A DNA stretch of 11,406 bases. Origin: CBFGWV01 sp965652545 (GTDB lineage: Bacteria > Pseudomonadota > Gammaproteobacteria > Competibacterales > Competibacteraceae). Position 1 is the stretch's first letter, and every line of letters starts with the position of its first letter. Location: NCBI GenBank assembly GCA_965652545.1, contig CBFGWV010000158.1, positions 1 through 11,406 on the forward strand. Reading direction: 5' to 3'. Positions 1 through 7,107 of the stretch are shown here, in pieces. The position numbers and the translations under genes are program-made. The notes under the pieces were generated by a model. It worked only from the letters and a program-made list of their open reading frames with translations, was not told the DNA's origin and did no database searches.

Positions 1-1029
1 CGGCTGCACCCGCCAGGGCAAGGTCTCCCCGGCGCGCAAGGGGACGATGGTGCCCTCGGCAAGGGGCAGGGTGGCGGGGACGGCATCCTCCACCCGCTCG
101 AGGGTGATGGTGTCGGTGTTGCGCGCAAGCCCATAGAAATCCGGCCCGTGATGGCTGGCGAAACCCTCCAGGCGATCGAGGGCATCGAGCATCTCGAAGG
201 CCTCGGCATACAACGCCATGGCATAAGGTGCGGTGTAGCAGCCGGCGCAACCGCAGGCGGATTCCTTGGCACCCTTGTCGTGCGGGGCGCTGTCGGTGCC
301 GAGGAAGAACTTCGGGTTGCCGCTGGTCGCTGCCTTGAGCAGCGCCATCTGATGCGTACGGCGTTTGAGAATGGGCAGGCAGTAGTAATGGGGCCGGATA
401 CCCCCGACCAGCATGTGATTGCGGTTGAACAGAAGGTGATGGGCCGTGATCGTGGCGGCGACATTGTCGGGCGCCGACTCGACGAACTGCACTGCCTGTG
501 CGGTGGTGATGTGTTCCAGCACTACCTTCAAATCGGGCACATCGTCGAGCAGCGGCTTGAGCACCCAGTCGATGAACTCCGCCTCGCGGTCGAAGATATC
601 CACATGGATATCGGTCACCTCGCCGTGCACCAGCAGCGGCAGCCCGCACGCAGCCATCGCCTGCAGTACCGGGCGAATGCGTCCGAGGCTGGTGACGCCG
701 GCATCGGAGTTCGTGGTCGCACCGGCCGGATAGAGTTTACAGGCCACCACGGCATCGCCCGCGGCGGCACGTTCGATTTCCGCCGGGTCGGTGTTGTCCG
801 TCAGGTACAAGGTCATCAGTGGGGTGAAGTCCACACCCGCCGGCACGGCCGCCAGGATGCGCTCGCGGTAGGCGATGGCCTGGGCCACCGTGGTCACCGG
901 CGGCTTGAGGTTGGGCATGATGATGGCGCGGCGGAACGTTCTGGCGGTGGCCGGTACGACATCGGCCAGCGCGGCCCCGTCGCGGACGTGCAGATGCCAA
1001 TCGTCGGGACGGGTGAGGGTGAGCTGCAT
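1..1029 (-). CDS. pyrC: Dihydroorotase, class II PyrC type (3' end cut by window edge)
   Basis: Cytosolic zinc amidohydrolase that cyclises N-carbamoyl-aspartate to dihydroorotate, the third step of de novo pyrimidine synthesis. The frame gives 343 residues from an ATG at 1029 and stays open to base 1. The last residues (GETLPWRVQP) match the C-terminal end of the E. coli enzyme (about 348 residues), so little more than the stop codon is missing. Visible metal and active-site residues are H12 and H14 in DWHLHVRDG, the presumed carbamylated K98 in CKLYPAG, H135 in LVHGE, H173 in LEHIT, and D246 in GTDSAPH. Each sits four positions before its E. coli counterpart. The mobile substrate loop TTNSDAG (106-112) and the CGCAGC motif (259-264) are also present. 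The gene is divergent from trpF with an 88-bp gap. The Shine-Dalgarno match before the ATG is weak (GAAGAG). Family assignment is very secure. Confidence 0.97.
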   Translation of the reverse strand, partial: MQLTLTRPDDWHLHVRDGAALADVVPATARTFRRAIIMPNLKPPVTTVAQAIAYRERILAAVPAGVDFTPLMTLYLTDNTDPAEIERAAAGDAVVACKLYPAGATTNSDAGVTSLGRIRPVLQAMAACGLPLLVHGEVTDIHVDIFDREAEFIDWVLKPLLDDVPDLKVVLEHITTAQAVQFVESAPDNVAATITAHHLLFNRNHMLVGGIRPHYYCLPILKRRTHQMALLKAATSGNPKFFLGTDSAPHDKGAKESACGCAGCYTAPYAMALYAEAFEMLDALDRLEGFASHHGPDFYGLARNTDTITLERVEDAVPATLPLAEGTIVPLRAGETLPWRVQP

Positions 1030-1060
1030 GGACGTGCTCTTCAAAACCAGTGGCGGGGCG

Positions 1061-1066
1061 ATTGTA
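1061..1066 (-). promoter_or_regulatory. Candidate -10 box for pyrC
   Basis: Read on the minus strand this is TACAAT, five of six matches to the sigma70 -10 consensus, 32 bp before the pyrC ATG. No convincing -35 hexamer lies 15-18 bp upstream, so this is a plausible but weakly supported call. It would place the start of transcription about 25 nt before the start codon. Confidence 0.35.
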
Positions 1067-1076
1067 ACGGCAAATC

Positions 1077-1085
1077 TGCTACGCT
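1077..1085 (+). promoter_or_regulatory. Candidate extended -10 promoter for the trpF operon
   Basis: The stretch TGCTACGCT has the TGn extension followed by a poor -10 hexamer (three of six matches). Its context, ATCTGCTA, is repeated at the better promoter before cvpA (4785-4792). No -35 is visible. If real, transcription would start near 1092. This would exclude the in-frame TTG at 1085 as the trpF start and favour the GTG at 1118. Confidence 0.3.
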
Positions 1086-1117
1086 TGGCGCCCTTCGAAC
1101 GATCGTGTGGACAACAG

Positions 1118-1747
1118 GTGCCGACCATCGCCCGAACCCGTATCAAGATCTGTGGCATCACCCGTATCGAGGACGCGCAGGCCGCCGTCGAACTGGGTGC
1201 CGACGCCATCGGCCTGGTGTTTTACCCGCCCAGCGCACGCGCGCTGCCGCTGGCCTCGGCGGCGGCCATCGCCGCCAGCGTGCCGGCGTTCGTGTCCGTG
1301 GTCGGCTTGTTCGTCGACCCCGATCCCCGCGAGGTCGAGGCCGCGCTCAAGGCCGTTCGCCTGTCGATGCTGCAGTTCCATGGCACGGAGTCGCGCGAGT
1401 TCTGTGCCCGCTTCGAGCGGCCGTATCTCAAAGCCGTCCCCATGGGTGCCGGGGCCGATATCGGCACGTATGCTCGTGATTATCCCGATTGCGCCGGGTT
1501 GCTGCTGGATAGCCATGGGGGGGCGGTGACCGGCGGCAGTGGCAAGACCTTCGACTGGGGCCGTATCCCACCGGCGTGTGCCCGCCCGTTGATCCTCGCC
1601 GGCGGCCTGGATGCCGGCAATGTCACCGAGGCCGTACGCACCGTTCGCCCTTACGCGGTGGATGTCTCCAGCGGTGTCGAACAGTCCAGAGGTATTAAGG
1701 ATATCGCCCGCATGGGCGATTTCATCGCGGCCGTCCGTGCCGCTTAA
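1118..1747 (+). CDS. trpF: Phosphoribosylanthranilate isomerase
   Basis: Converts N-(5-phosphoribosyl)anthranilate to CdRP in tryptophan synthesis; a cytosolic single-domain TIM barrel. The 209 residues carry the family signatures in order: KICGIT (10-15) with the general base C12, LQFHG (85-89), the general acid D131 in LLLDS, the phosphate-binding GGSGKTFDW (139-147), AGGL (161-164) and VDVSSGVE (181-188). The length is normal for a monofunctional TrpF. The start chosen is GTG at 1118, with GGA at 1109-1111 as a weak ribosome site. A TTG at 1085 is in frame but lies inside the likely promoter. The gene stands 21 bp before accD and is probably co-transcribed with it. No trpB or trpA follows, as in pseudomonads and unlike genomes with trpF-trpB-trpA-accD. 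Confidence 0.95.
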   Translation: MPTIARTRIKICGITRIEDAQAAVELGADAIGLVFYPPSARALPLASAAAIAASVPAFVSVVGLFVDPDPREVEAALKAVRLSMLQFHGTESREFCARFERPYLKAVPMGAGADIGTYARDYPDCAGLLLDSHGGAVTGGSGKTFDWGRIPPACARPLILAGGLDAGNVTEAVRTVRPYAVDVSSGVEQSRGIKDIARMGDFIAAVRAA

Positions 1748-1768
1748 CGCTTACGGAAGCCCAAATCA

Positions 1769-2662
1769 ATGAGCTGGTTCGAAAAACTCATGCCCTCGCG
1801 CATCCGTACCGAGGGCGGCAACAAGCGGCAGATCCCGGAAGGGGTCTGGACCAAATGCGAAGAATGCAGCTCCATTCTGTATCGGGTGGAGCTCGAACGT
1901 AACCTGCACGTGTGCCCCAAGTGCGGTCATCACATGCGTCTGGGCGCCCGGGCCCGGCTCAAGGCGTTCCTGGACGAAGGCGAGCGCATCGAGATCGGTG
2001 AGAGCGTCGAGCCCACGGACTTCCTCAAGTTTCGCGATAGCAAGAAGTACCGCGATCGCCTGTTGCAAGCCCAGAAGACCGTCGATGAGAAAGACGCCAT
2101 GGTGGTCATGCAAGGGGCGGTCAAGGGGATTCCGGTCGTTGCCGCGGCCTTCGAGTTCGAGTTCATGGGCGGATCGATGGGCTCGGTCGTCGGTGAGCGT
2201 TTCGTGCGTGGCGCCCAGATGGCGTTGGTCAACAAGACCCCGTTCATCTGTTTCTCCGCCTCCGGCGGCGCCCGCATGCAGGAGGCCTTGGTCTCGCTGA
2301 TGCAGATGGCCAAGACCTCCGCCATCCTCGCGCAACTGCGCACTGCAAGGCTACCGTACATCTCGGTGCTGACGGACCCGACCATGGGTGGTGTATCGGC
2401 CAGCCTTGCCATGCTCGGGGATGTGAACGTCGCCGAACCCAAGGCGTTGATCGGCTTCGCCGGCCCCCGGGTCATCGAACAGACCGTGCGCGAGAAACTG
2501 CCCGATGGCTTCCAGCGTGCCGAGTTCCTGCTGGAGCACGGCGCTGTGGACTTGATCATCGACCGCCGTCAGATGCGCGAGCGCCTCGCCAGTCTGCTCG
2601 CGATGCTCCTGAACCGCCCCCTGGAAACACCCCAAAGTGACCCGATTCCAGACGCTGAGTGA
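1769..2662 (+). CDS. accD: Acetyl-CoA carboxylase carboxyltransferase subunit beta
   Basis: Beta subunit of the cytosolic carboxyltransferase. With AccA it moves the carboxyl group from biotin on AccB to acetyl-CoA, giving malonyl-CoA for fatty acid synthesis. The 297-residue length is usual for the bacterial subunit. The N-terminal zinc ribbon is intact: C30, C33, C49 and C52 in a CxxC-x15-CxxC pattern. The crotonase-type core follows with FMGGSMGSVVGERF, FSASGGARMQE, LTDPTMGGVSAS and FAGPRVIEQT. The ATG at 1769 is preceded by GGAAG at 1755-1759, a fair Shine-Dalgarno sequence nine bases upstream. The 3' end overlaps folC by 26 bases in another frame. The order accD-folC is a long-known gammaproteobacterial arrangement. 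Confidence 0.97.
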   Translation: MSWFEKLMPSRIRTEGGNKRQIPEGVWTKCEECSSILYRVELERNLHVCPKCGHHMRLGARARLKAFLDEGERIEIGESVEPTDFLKFRDSKKYRDRLLQAQKTVDEKDAMVVMQGAVKGIPVVAAAFEFEFMGGSMGSVVGERFVRGAQMALVNKTPFICFSASGGARMQEALVSLMQMAKTSAILAQLRTARLPYISVLTDPTMGGVSASLAMLGDVNVAEPKALIGFAGPRVIEQTVREKLPDGFQRAEFLLEHGAVDLIIDRRQMRERLASLLAMLLNRPLETPQSDPIPDAE

Positions 2663-3926
2663 GTGGCTGGCCTGGCAGGAAACGCTGCACCCCACGCTGA
2701 TGGACTTCGGGCTGGAGCGGCCGCGGGCCGTTCTGGCCCGCTTGCTGCCCGAGGCGCCGCCGCATGCCGTCCTGACCGTCGCCGGTACCAACGGCAAGGG
2801 CTCCAGCGTAGCCATGCTCGAGGCTATCCTGGCGGCGGCAGGCTTTCATGTCGGTACCTACACCTCGCCACACATCGTCGCGTACAACGAGCGTATCCGT
2901 ATCGGTGGCGTCACGGTGAGCGACGAGGCGCTGTGCGCCGCGTTCGCGGCTGTCGACGAGGCGCGAGGAGACACCTCGCTGACGTATTTCGAGTTCGGCA
3001 CTTTGGCGGCGTTCTGGTTGTTCGCGCGGGCCGGCCTGGATGTGGCGGTGCTCGAAATCGGCCTCGGCGGTCGGCTCGATGCCGTCAACCTGATCGACGC
3101 CGATGCGTCGCTGGTGACCGCCATCGGTCTGGACCACCTGGACTGGCTGGGCCCCGACCGCGAGTCGGTCGGCTACGAGAAGGCCGGCATCTACCGGCCG
3201 GGCAGGCCTGCGGTGTGTAGCGACCCGGCCCCGCCGCAGCGGCTGATCGAGCATGCTGCCGCCATCGGTGCGGACTTGGTCTGGCCGGGGCAGGGCTTCG
3301 AAATCGACTCCGCCGGCACCCGCTGGTCGTGGCACGGTCGTCGTTGGGCGTTCGATCATCTGCCGTTGCCGGCTCTGGCCGGTTCGCACCAGATCGCCAA
3401 CGCCGGCGGGGTGCTCGCGCTGCTGGAGGCGGTCGCCCAACGCCTGCCGGTCGATCGCCCGGCAATCGAAACCGGTTTGACTTCAGTTCAGTTGGCGGGG
3501 CGGTTCCAGGTGATCGACGGGCCGGTCAGCTGGGTTCTGGATGTCACCCACAATGCCGATGGCGCTGCCGTTCTGGCGAACACGCTGCGTGACCGCCCGG
3601 TGGCCGGCCGTACGCTTGCCGTCTTCGCGATGCTCGCCGACAAGGACGCGGTCGAAGTGGGGCGGGTACTCGCACCGGTCATCCAGCACTGGTACGCTGC
3701 CACGCTTGACGGACCTCGTGGGCGCACGGGCCGGGCGCTGGCATCAACGCTTGCCGGCATCGACGGCTTGACGGTGTCGGCGCACGAGAGCGTGGCCAGC
3801 GCATGTGCCGCCGCCTGGGCCGAGGCCCGGGCTGGCGATCGCATCGTGGTCTTCGGCTCGTTCCACACCGTGGGTGAGGCGCTGGCCGCGGGCATTGAAC
3901 AATGGACGGATACCGATCTTGGATAG
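2637..3926 (+). CDS. folC: Bifunctional folylpolyglutamate synthase / dihydrofolate synthase
   Basis: ATP-dependent Mur-ligase-family enzyme. It adds glutamate to dihydropteroate to make dihydrofolate and extends the polyglutamate tail of folates in the cytosol. The 429 residues are typical in length. An N-terminal LHPTLMDFGLERPRAV segment is followed by the P-loop GTNGKGSS (50-57), TSPHIVAYNERIR, the LEIGLGGRLDAVN motif of the Mur ligase centre, LDHLDWLG and EKAGIYRPG. The C-terminal domain carries DVTHNADG (302-309), where DVAHNP is more usual. The start is a GTG at 2637 inside the end of accD, which gives the N-terminus expected for FolC, so translation is probably coupled. The stop overlaps the start of dedD by 8 bases. 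Confidence 0.95.
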   Translation: MTRFQTLSEWLAWQETLHPTLMDFGLERPRAVLARLLPEAPPHAVLTVAGTNGKGSSVAMLEAILAAAGFHVGTYTSPHIVAYNERIRIGGVTVSDEALCAAFAAVDEARGDTSLTYFEFGTLAAFWLFARAGLDVAVLEIGLGGRLDAVNLIDADASLVTAIGLDHLDWLGPDRESVGYEKAGIYRPGRPAVCSDPAPPQRLIEHAAAIGADLVWPGQGFEIDSAGTRWSWHGRRWAFDHLPLPALAGSHQIANAGGVLALLEAVAQRLPVDRPAIETGLTSVQLAGRFQVIDGPVSWVLDVTHNADGAAVLANTLRDRPVAGRTLAVFAMLADKDAVEVGRVLAPVIQHWYAATLDGPRGRTGRALASTLAGIDGLTVSAHESVASACAAAWAEARAGDRIVVFGSFHTVGEALAAGIEQWTDTDLG

Positions 3927-4731
3927 TCGTCTGAAGCAGCGCCTGTTGGGCGCCATCGTGCTGGTGGCCCTGGCGGTCATCATCATCCCGGTGCTGGTCG
4001 AGCCGCCTCCGGAGGGCGAACAGCCGCCAGCCGCCACGGGTATCCCGCCGGCACCGGCGGCGGACGGGACTGAGTGGACCATCACCCTGCCCGAACCCCA
4101 GACCCCCGAGGTGCCCGATGCACCGGCTTTGACTACGGTCCCGAGCACGCCGAACGGCAACAACGGCGCCGTGACGCCGCCGCCGACGATCACGGCGGAG
4201 GCAACGCCGGCGCCGGAGATCGCTCCGATTCCACTACCGTCACCCGCGCCGGCCCCGGTGCCCGCACCCGCGCTGGCTCCGCTGCCGGCTCCGGCACCGC
4301 TGCCCGCGCCTACGCCGTTGCCGGCACCGCCGCCGACCCCCGCTCCAGCCCCAGCACCGGCACCGCCGGTGGCCAAACCGTCGCCCGCGCCACTGCCTGC
4401 GATCGAATTGGTGTCCAAGCCCGGTTCGGCCTCACCGGCGCCCGCACCGGCCCCATCGCCAACACCGTCCGCGCCGGCCCCGGTGGCCGCCAGTGGCGGT
4501 TGGATGGTCCAGGTGGGCAGTTTCGCGCTCGAACAGAACGCCAACAGCTTGCGCGATCGCCTGCGCGCCAGCAGCTACCCGGCCTACGTGGAGCGTGTGG
4601 TCAGCGACAGCCGGCCAATGTTCCGCGTGCGCGTCGGCCCGCACAGCGACAGGGGCAGTGCCGAGCAGGCCCGCGATTCCATTCGCAGCGGATTGGGCTA
4701 TAACGCGAACCTGGTCGCACCCGGCGGGTAA
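3919..4731 (+). CDS. dedD: DedD-like cell-division protein with C-terminal SPOR domain
   Basis: Predicted inner-membrane protein that binds denuded septal peptidoglycan through a periplasmic SPOR domain. The DedD family sits between folC and cvpA in many gammaproteobacteria. I choose the TTG at 3919 as start: it gives MDSRLKQRLLGAIVL, the characteristic DedD N-terminus, with GGA at 3908-3910 as ribosome site and an 8-base overlap with folC. The 270 residues comprise a short basic cytoplasmic tail, one membrane segment (about 9-27), a long Pro/Ala-rich periplasmic linker (about 96-188), and the SPOR domain (about 193-270, beginning GGWMVQVGSFA and containing FRVRVGPHSDR). The frame is open further upstream to 3805, but that part only shadows folC. 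The linker is longer and more proline-rich than I would expect from E. coli DedD. Confidence 0.88.
   Translation: MDSRLKQRLLGAIVLVALAVIIIPVLVEPPPEGEQPPAATGIPPAPAADGTEWTITLPEPQTPEVPDAPALTTVPSTPNGNNGAVTPPPTITAEATPAPEIAPIPLPSPAPAPVPAPALAPLPAPAPLPAPTPLPAPPPTPAPAPAPAPPVAKPSPAPLPAIELVSKPGSASPAPAPAPSPTPSAPAPVAASGGWMVQVGSFALEQNANSLRDRLRASSYPAYVERVVSDSRPMFRVRVGPHSDRGSAEQARDSIRSGLGYNANLVAPGG
4204..4482 (+). repeat. Low-complexity Pro/Ala coding tract in dedD
   Basis: A run of roughly 93 codons made almost wholly of Pro and Ala in irregular PAP, PLPAP and APAP units, giving a GC-rich, imperfectly repetitive DNA tract. It encodes the extended periplasmic linker between the membrane anchor and the SPOR domain. 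The irregular unit length argues against a simple tandem array. Such tracts can vary in length between strains and are prone to sequencing or assembly error. Confidence 0.75.
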
Positions 4732-4787
4732 AGGGCGGGGGCTGGCGTTTCTGCGCTCAACTTGGCGCCCCGCGTCTGGAACCGATC

Positions 4788-4796
4788 TGCTATAGT
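4788..4796 (+). promoter_or_regulatory. Extended -10 promoter for cvpA-purF
   Basis: The stretch TGCTATAGT combines the TGn extension with a five-of-six -10 hexamer (TATAGT at 4791-4796), in the 121-bp gap between dedD and cvpA. No good -35 is seen, which is usual for extended -10 promoters. Transcription would start near 4803, about 50 nt before the cvpA ATG. I see no match to the E. coli PurR operator nearby, so purine control here may differ from the E. coli pattern. Confidence 0.55.
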
Positions 4797-4852
4797 TCGC
4801 CACCTTTCCTTGGGACACCGACAGACCGCCATTGCGCGTCTGGGAATAGGGC

Positions 4853-5557
4853 ATGACGAGCGGATTGATCTGGGTCGATTACGTCATTCTGGCCATTGTC
4901 GGCCTGTCGGTACTCATCAGCCTCTGGCGTGGATTTCTCTCCGAGGTGGTCTCGCTGATCACCTGGGCGGCCGCGTTCGTGCTGGCGTTCCTGTTCATGG
5001 GGACGGTGGCGGCGCTGTTCGAGCCCTACGTGGACCTCCCCTCTGTGCGCATTGTCCTCGCCTTCGGCTCGATCTTCGTGGTCACGCTGTTCGTTGGCGG
5101 TCTGGTCAACATCATCGTGAGCCTGGCATTGCGCAAGACCGGCCTGTCGGTCACCGATCGTCTGCTGGGCATGTTCTTCGGTATCGCCCGCGGCATCGCG
5201 CTGGTGGCCATTTTGGTGTTGCTGGCGGGGCTGACGCCGTTGCCGCAAGACCCGTGGTGGAAGGCCTCCCAATTCATCCCGCGCTTCGAGGGCCTTGCCG
5301 CGTGGATGAAAGAACAACTGCCCCCGGAGTACGCCGAGCGCTTCCAGTTCACTCTGCCGCTAGTGGCTCCGGCATTGGCTGTCGGTACCCAGGATAGCCA
5401 GGGAACGGGCACGCCCGCCGCGGCGTCCCAACCCGTGACCCAGATGAATCCGCCGGCACCGGCGGCCGAATTGCCGGTGCTGGAACTCACTGCCCCGTCG
5501 ACTCTGCCTTCGGTGGATGCGCAGGACAGTACTGAACCGACTCGCAACGCTCAGTAA
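4853..5557 (+). CDS. cvpA: CvpA family inner-membrane protein
   Basis: Small polytopic inner-membrane protein of the colicin V production family. Its molecular role is not well defined, although it is needed for colicin V production in E. coli and is regularly found before purF. Four hydrophobic segments are visible, at about residues 7-25, 30-56, 63-92 and 103-126, with the conserved short loop WRGF between the first two and a GLSVTDRLLGMFFG region before the last. At 234 residues it is about 70 longer than the E. coli protein (162). The excess is a soluble tail from about 127 onward, ending in a Pro/Ala/Thr/Ser-rich stretch. The ATG has GGGA at 4842-4845 as ribosome site. purF begins 11 bases after the stop, so the two genes form one transcript. 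Confidence 0.92.
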   Translation: MTSGLIWVDYVILAIVGLSVLISLWRGFLSEVVSLITWAAAFVLAFLFMGTVAALFEPYVDLPSVRIVLAFGSIFVVTLFVGGLVNIIVSLALRKTGLSVTDRLLGMFFGIARGIALVAILVLLAGLTPLPQDPWWKASQFIPRFEGLAAWMKEQLPPEYAERFQFTLPLVAPALAVGTQDSQGTGTPAAASQPVTQMNPPAPAAELPVLELTAPSTLPSVDAQDSTEPTRNAQ

Positions 5558-5568
5558 GGCCATCCCTC

Positions 5569-7077
5569 ATGTGTGGAATCATCGGAATCGTGGGCCGCGG
5601 CCCTGTCAATCAGGCGTTGTTCGACGGATTGACGATGCTCCAACACCGTGGCCAGGACGCCGCCGGCATGATGACCTGTGACAAGGACCGCTTATTTCTG
5701 CGCAAGGACAACGGCTTGGTGCGCGATGTCATCCGTACCCGGCACATGCTCCGGCTCAAGGGCAACATGGGTATCGGGCACGTGCGCTACCCCACCGCGG
5801 GCACGGCCAACTCGGCCGAAGCCCAGCCGTTCTACGTGAACTCGCCTTTCGGGATCGCCTTCGGCCACAACGGCAATCTCACCAACGCCGCACAGTTGAA
5901 GGACGACCTGTGGCGCTCGGACCGGCGACATCTCAACACCGATTCCGATTCGGAGATTCTCCTCAACGTCCTTGCCCATGAATTGGCGCGCAGCAGCCAC
6001 CTGACGCTGCGACCGGACGACATCTTCGATGCCATCGCCCGCGTGCACGGCCGTGTACGGGGCGCCTACGCGGCCGTGGCCATGATCACCGGTCACGGAG
6101 TGCTGGCGTTCCGTGACCCTTATGGCATTCGACCGCTATGCGTCGGCCGGCGCGAGACGGACGATGGTCCGGAGTACTGCGTGGCCTCCGAGTCTGTCGC
6201 GCTGGATGCATTGGGCTTCGAGCGCGAGCGCGATCTGGCACCGGGCGAGGCCATTTTCATCAGTGAGACCGGTGTGGTAGAGCGGCGCGTCTGCGTCGAG
6301 AACGCCCGCCATACACCGTGCATCTTCGAGCTGGTGTACTTCGCCCGGCCGGACTCGATCATCGACGACATCTCCGTCCACAAGGCCCGTCAGCGCATGG
6401 GCGTGCGCCTGGCCGACAAGATTCTGAGGGTGTGGCCGGACCATGACATCGATGCGGTCATCCCGATCCCGGACACCAGCCGCACCTCCGCGCTGGCCAT
6501 GGCCCAGGCCCTGGGGGTGATGTACAGCGAGGGTTTCATCAAGAACCGCTATATCGCCCGCACCTTCATCATGCCGGGGCAGACGATCCGCAAACGCTCG
6601 GTGCGGCAGAAGCTCAATGCCATCGTCGAGGAATTCCGCGGTCGCAACGTGCTGCTGGTGGACGACTCGATCGTGCGCGGCACCACCTCGGAGGAGATCA
6701 TCCGCATGGCCCGCGATGCCGGCGCCAACAAGGTGTATTTCGCCTCCGCGGCGCCACCGGTGCGTTTTGCCAACGTCTATGGCATCGACATGCCGGCCCC
6801 GCAGGAGTTGATCGCCTTCGGCCGCACCGAGGACGAGGTCTGCCAGTCCATCGGTGCCGACCACCTGATCTACCAGGATCTGGACGATCTGGTCGAGGCC
6901 TGCCGTGAGGGTAACCCGGCCATCCGCGACTACGACACCTCGTGCTTCACCGGTGAGTACGTCACCGGTGATGTCGGCCTGGGCTACCTGACCGATCTGG
7001 CCAACGCCCGTCGGGACGAGGCCAAGGCCGCCGAGGACGTCGATGCCGACGAGCTGAGCGTGCACAACAACGACTGA
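5569..7077 (+). CDS. purF: Amidophosphoribosyltransferase (glutamine PRPP amidotransferase)
   Basis: Cytosolic enzyme that makes 5-phosphoribosylamine from PRPP and glutamine, the first committed step of purine synthesis. The N-terminal Ntn-hydrolase glutaminase starts MCGIIG, so C2 becomes the nucleophile after Met removal. No propeptide is present, as in the E. coli type and unlike the B. subtilis type. Further glutaminase residues are GHVRYPTAG (70-78), N101-G102 in GHNGNL and D127 in TDSDSE, with the same numbering as E. coli PurF. The PRPP-binding loop is VDDSIVRGTTS, with D365 and D366. The 502 residues are close to the E. coli length of 505. The ATG lies nine bases after AAGG at 5556-5559. 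The gene is followed by an oppositely oriented sigma factor only 30 bases away, with no clear terminator hairpin between them. Confidence 0.98.
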   Translation: MCGIIGIVGRGPVNQALFDGLTMLQHRGQDAAGMMTCDKDRLFLRKDNGLVRDVIRTRHMLRLKGNMGIGHVRYPTAGTANSAEAQPFYVNSPFGIAFGHNGNLTNAAQLKDDLWRSDRRHLNTDSDSEILLNVLAHELARSSHLTLRPDDIFDAIARVHGRVRGAYAAVAMITGHGVLAFRDPYGIRPLCVGRRETDDGPEYCVASESVALDALGFERERDLAPGEAIFISETGVVERRVCVENARHTPCIFELVYFARPDSIIDDISVHKARQRMGVRLADKILRVWPDHDIDAVIPIPDTSRTSALAMAQALGVMYSEGFIKNRYIARTFIMPGQTIRKRSVRQKLNAIVEEFRGRNVLLVDDSIVRGTTSEEIIRMARDAGANKVYFASAAPPVRFANVYGIDMPAPQELIAFGRTEDEVCQSIGADHLIYQDLDDLVEACREGNPAIRDYDTSCFTGEYVTGDVGLGYLTDLANARRDEAKAAEDVDADELSVHNND

Positions 7078-7107
7078 CGTTTCTCCTCCCTAAATACCCG
7101 CGCAGCG

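Noticed and set aside
1030..1117. trp attenuator or E. coli-like pyrC start-site-switch leader
   Set aside because: No Trp-codon-rich leader peptide, no paired hairpins, and no leader hairpin covering the pyrC ribosome site could be found in the 88-bp gap.
148..1479. Long plus-strand open frame opposite pyrC and into trpF
   Set aside because: It is the antisense shadow of two genes with full catalytic motifs; its translation has no recognisable domain and mixes low-information Gly/Arg/His runs.
3744..4544. Minus-strand Gly/Ala-rich frame opposite dedD
   Set aside because: The Gly/Ala repeats are simply the reverse reading of the Pro/Ala linker of dedD; no ribosome site or domain supports it.
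6136..7065. 309-codon minus-strand frame opposite purF
   Set aside because: Fully antisense to a complete PurF with all active-site residues; a common artefact in GC-rich DNA.
7078..7107. Bidirectional terminator between purF and pvdS
   Set aside because: A terminator is expected between convergent genes, but no inverted repeat with a T run is visible in these 30 bases.
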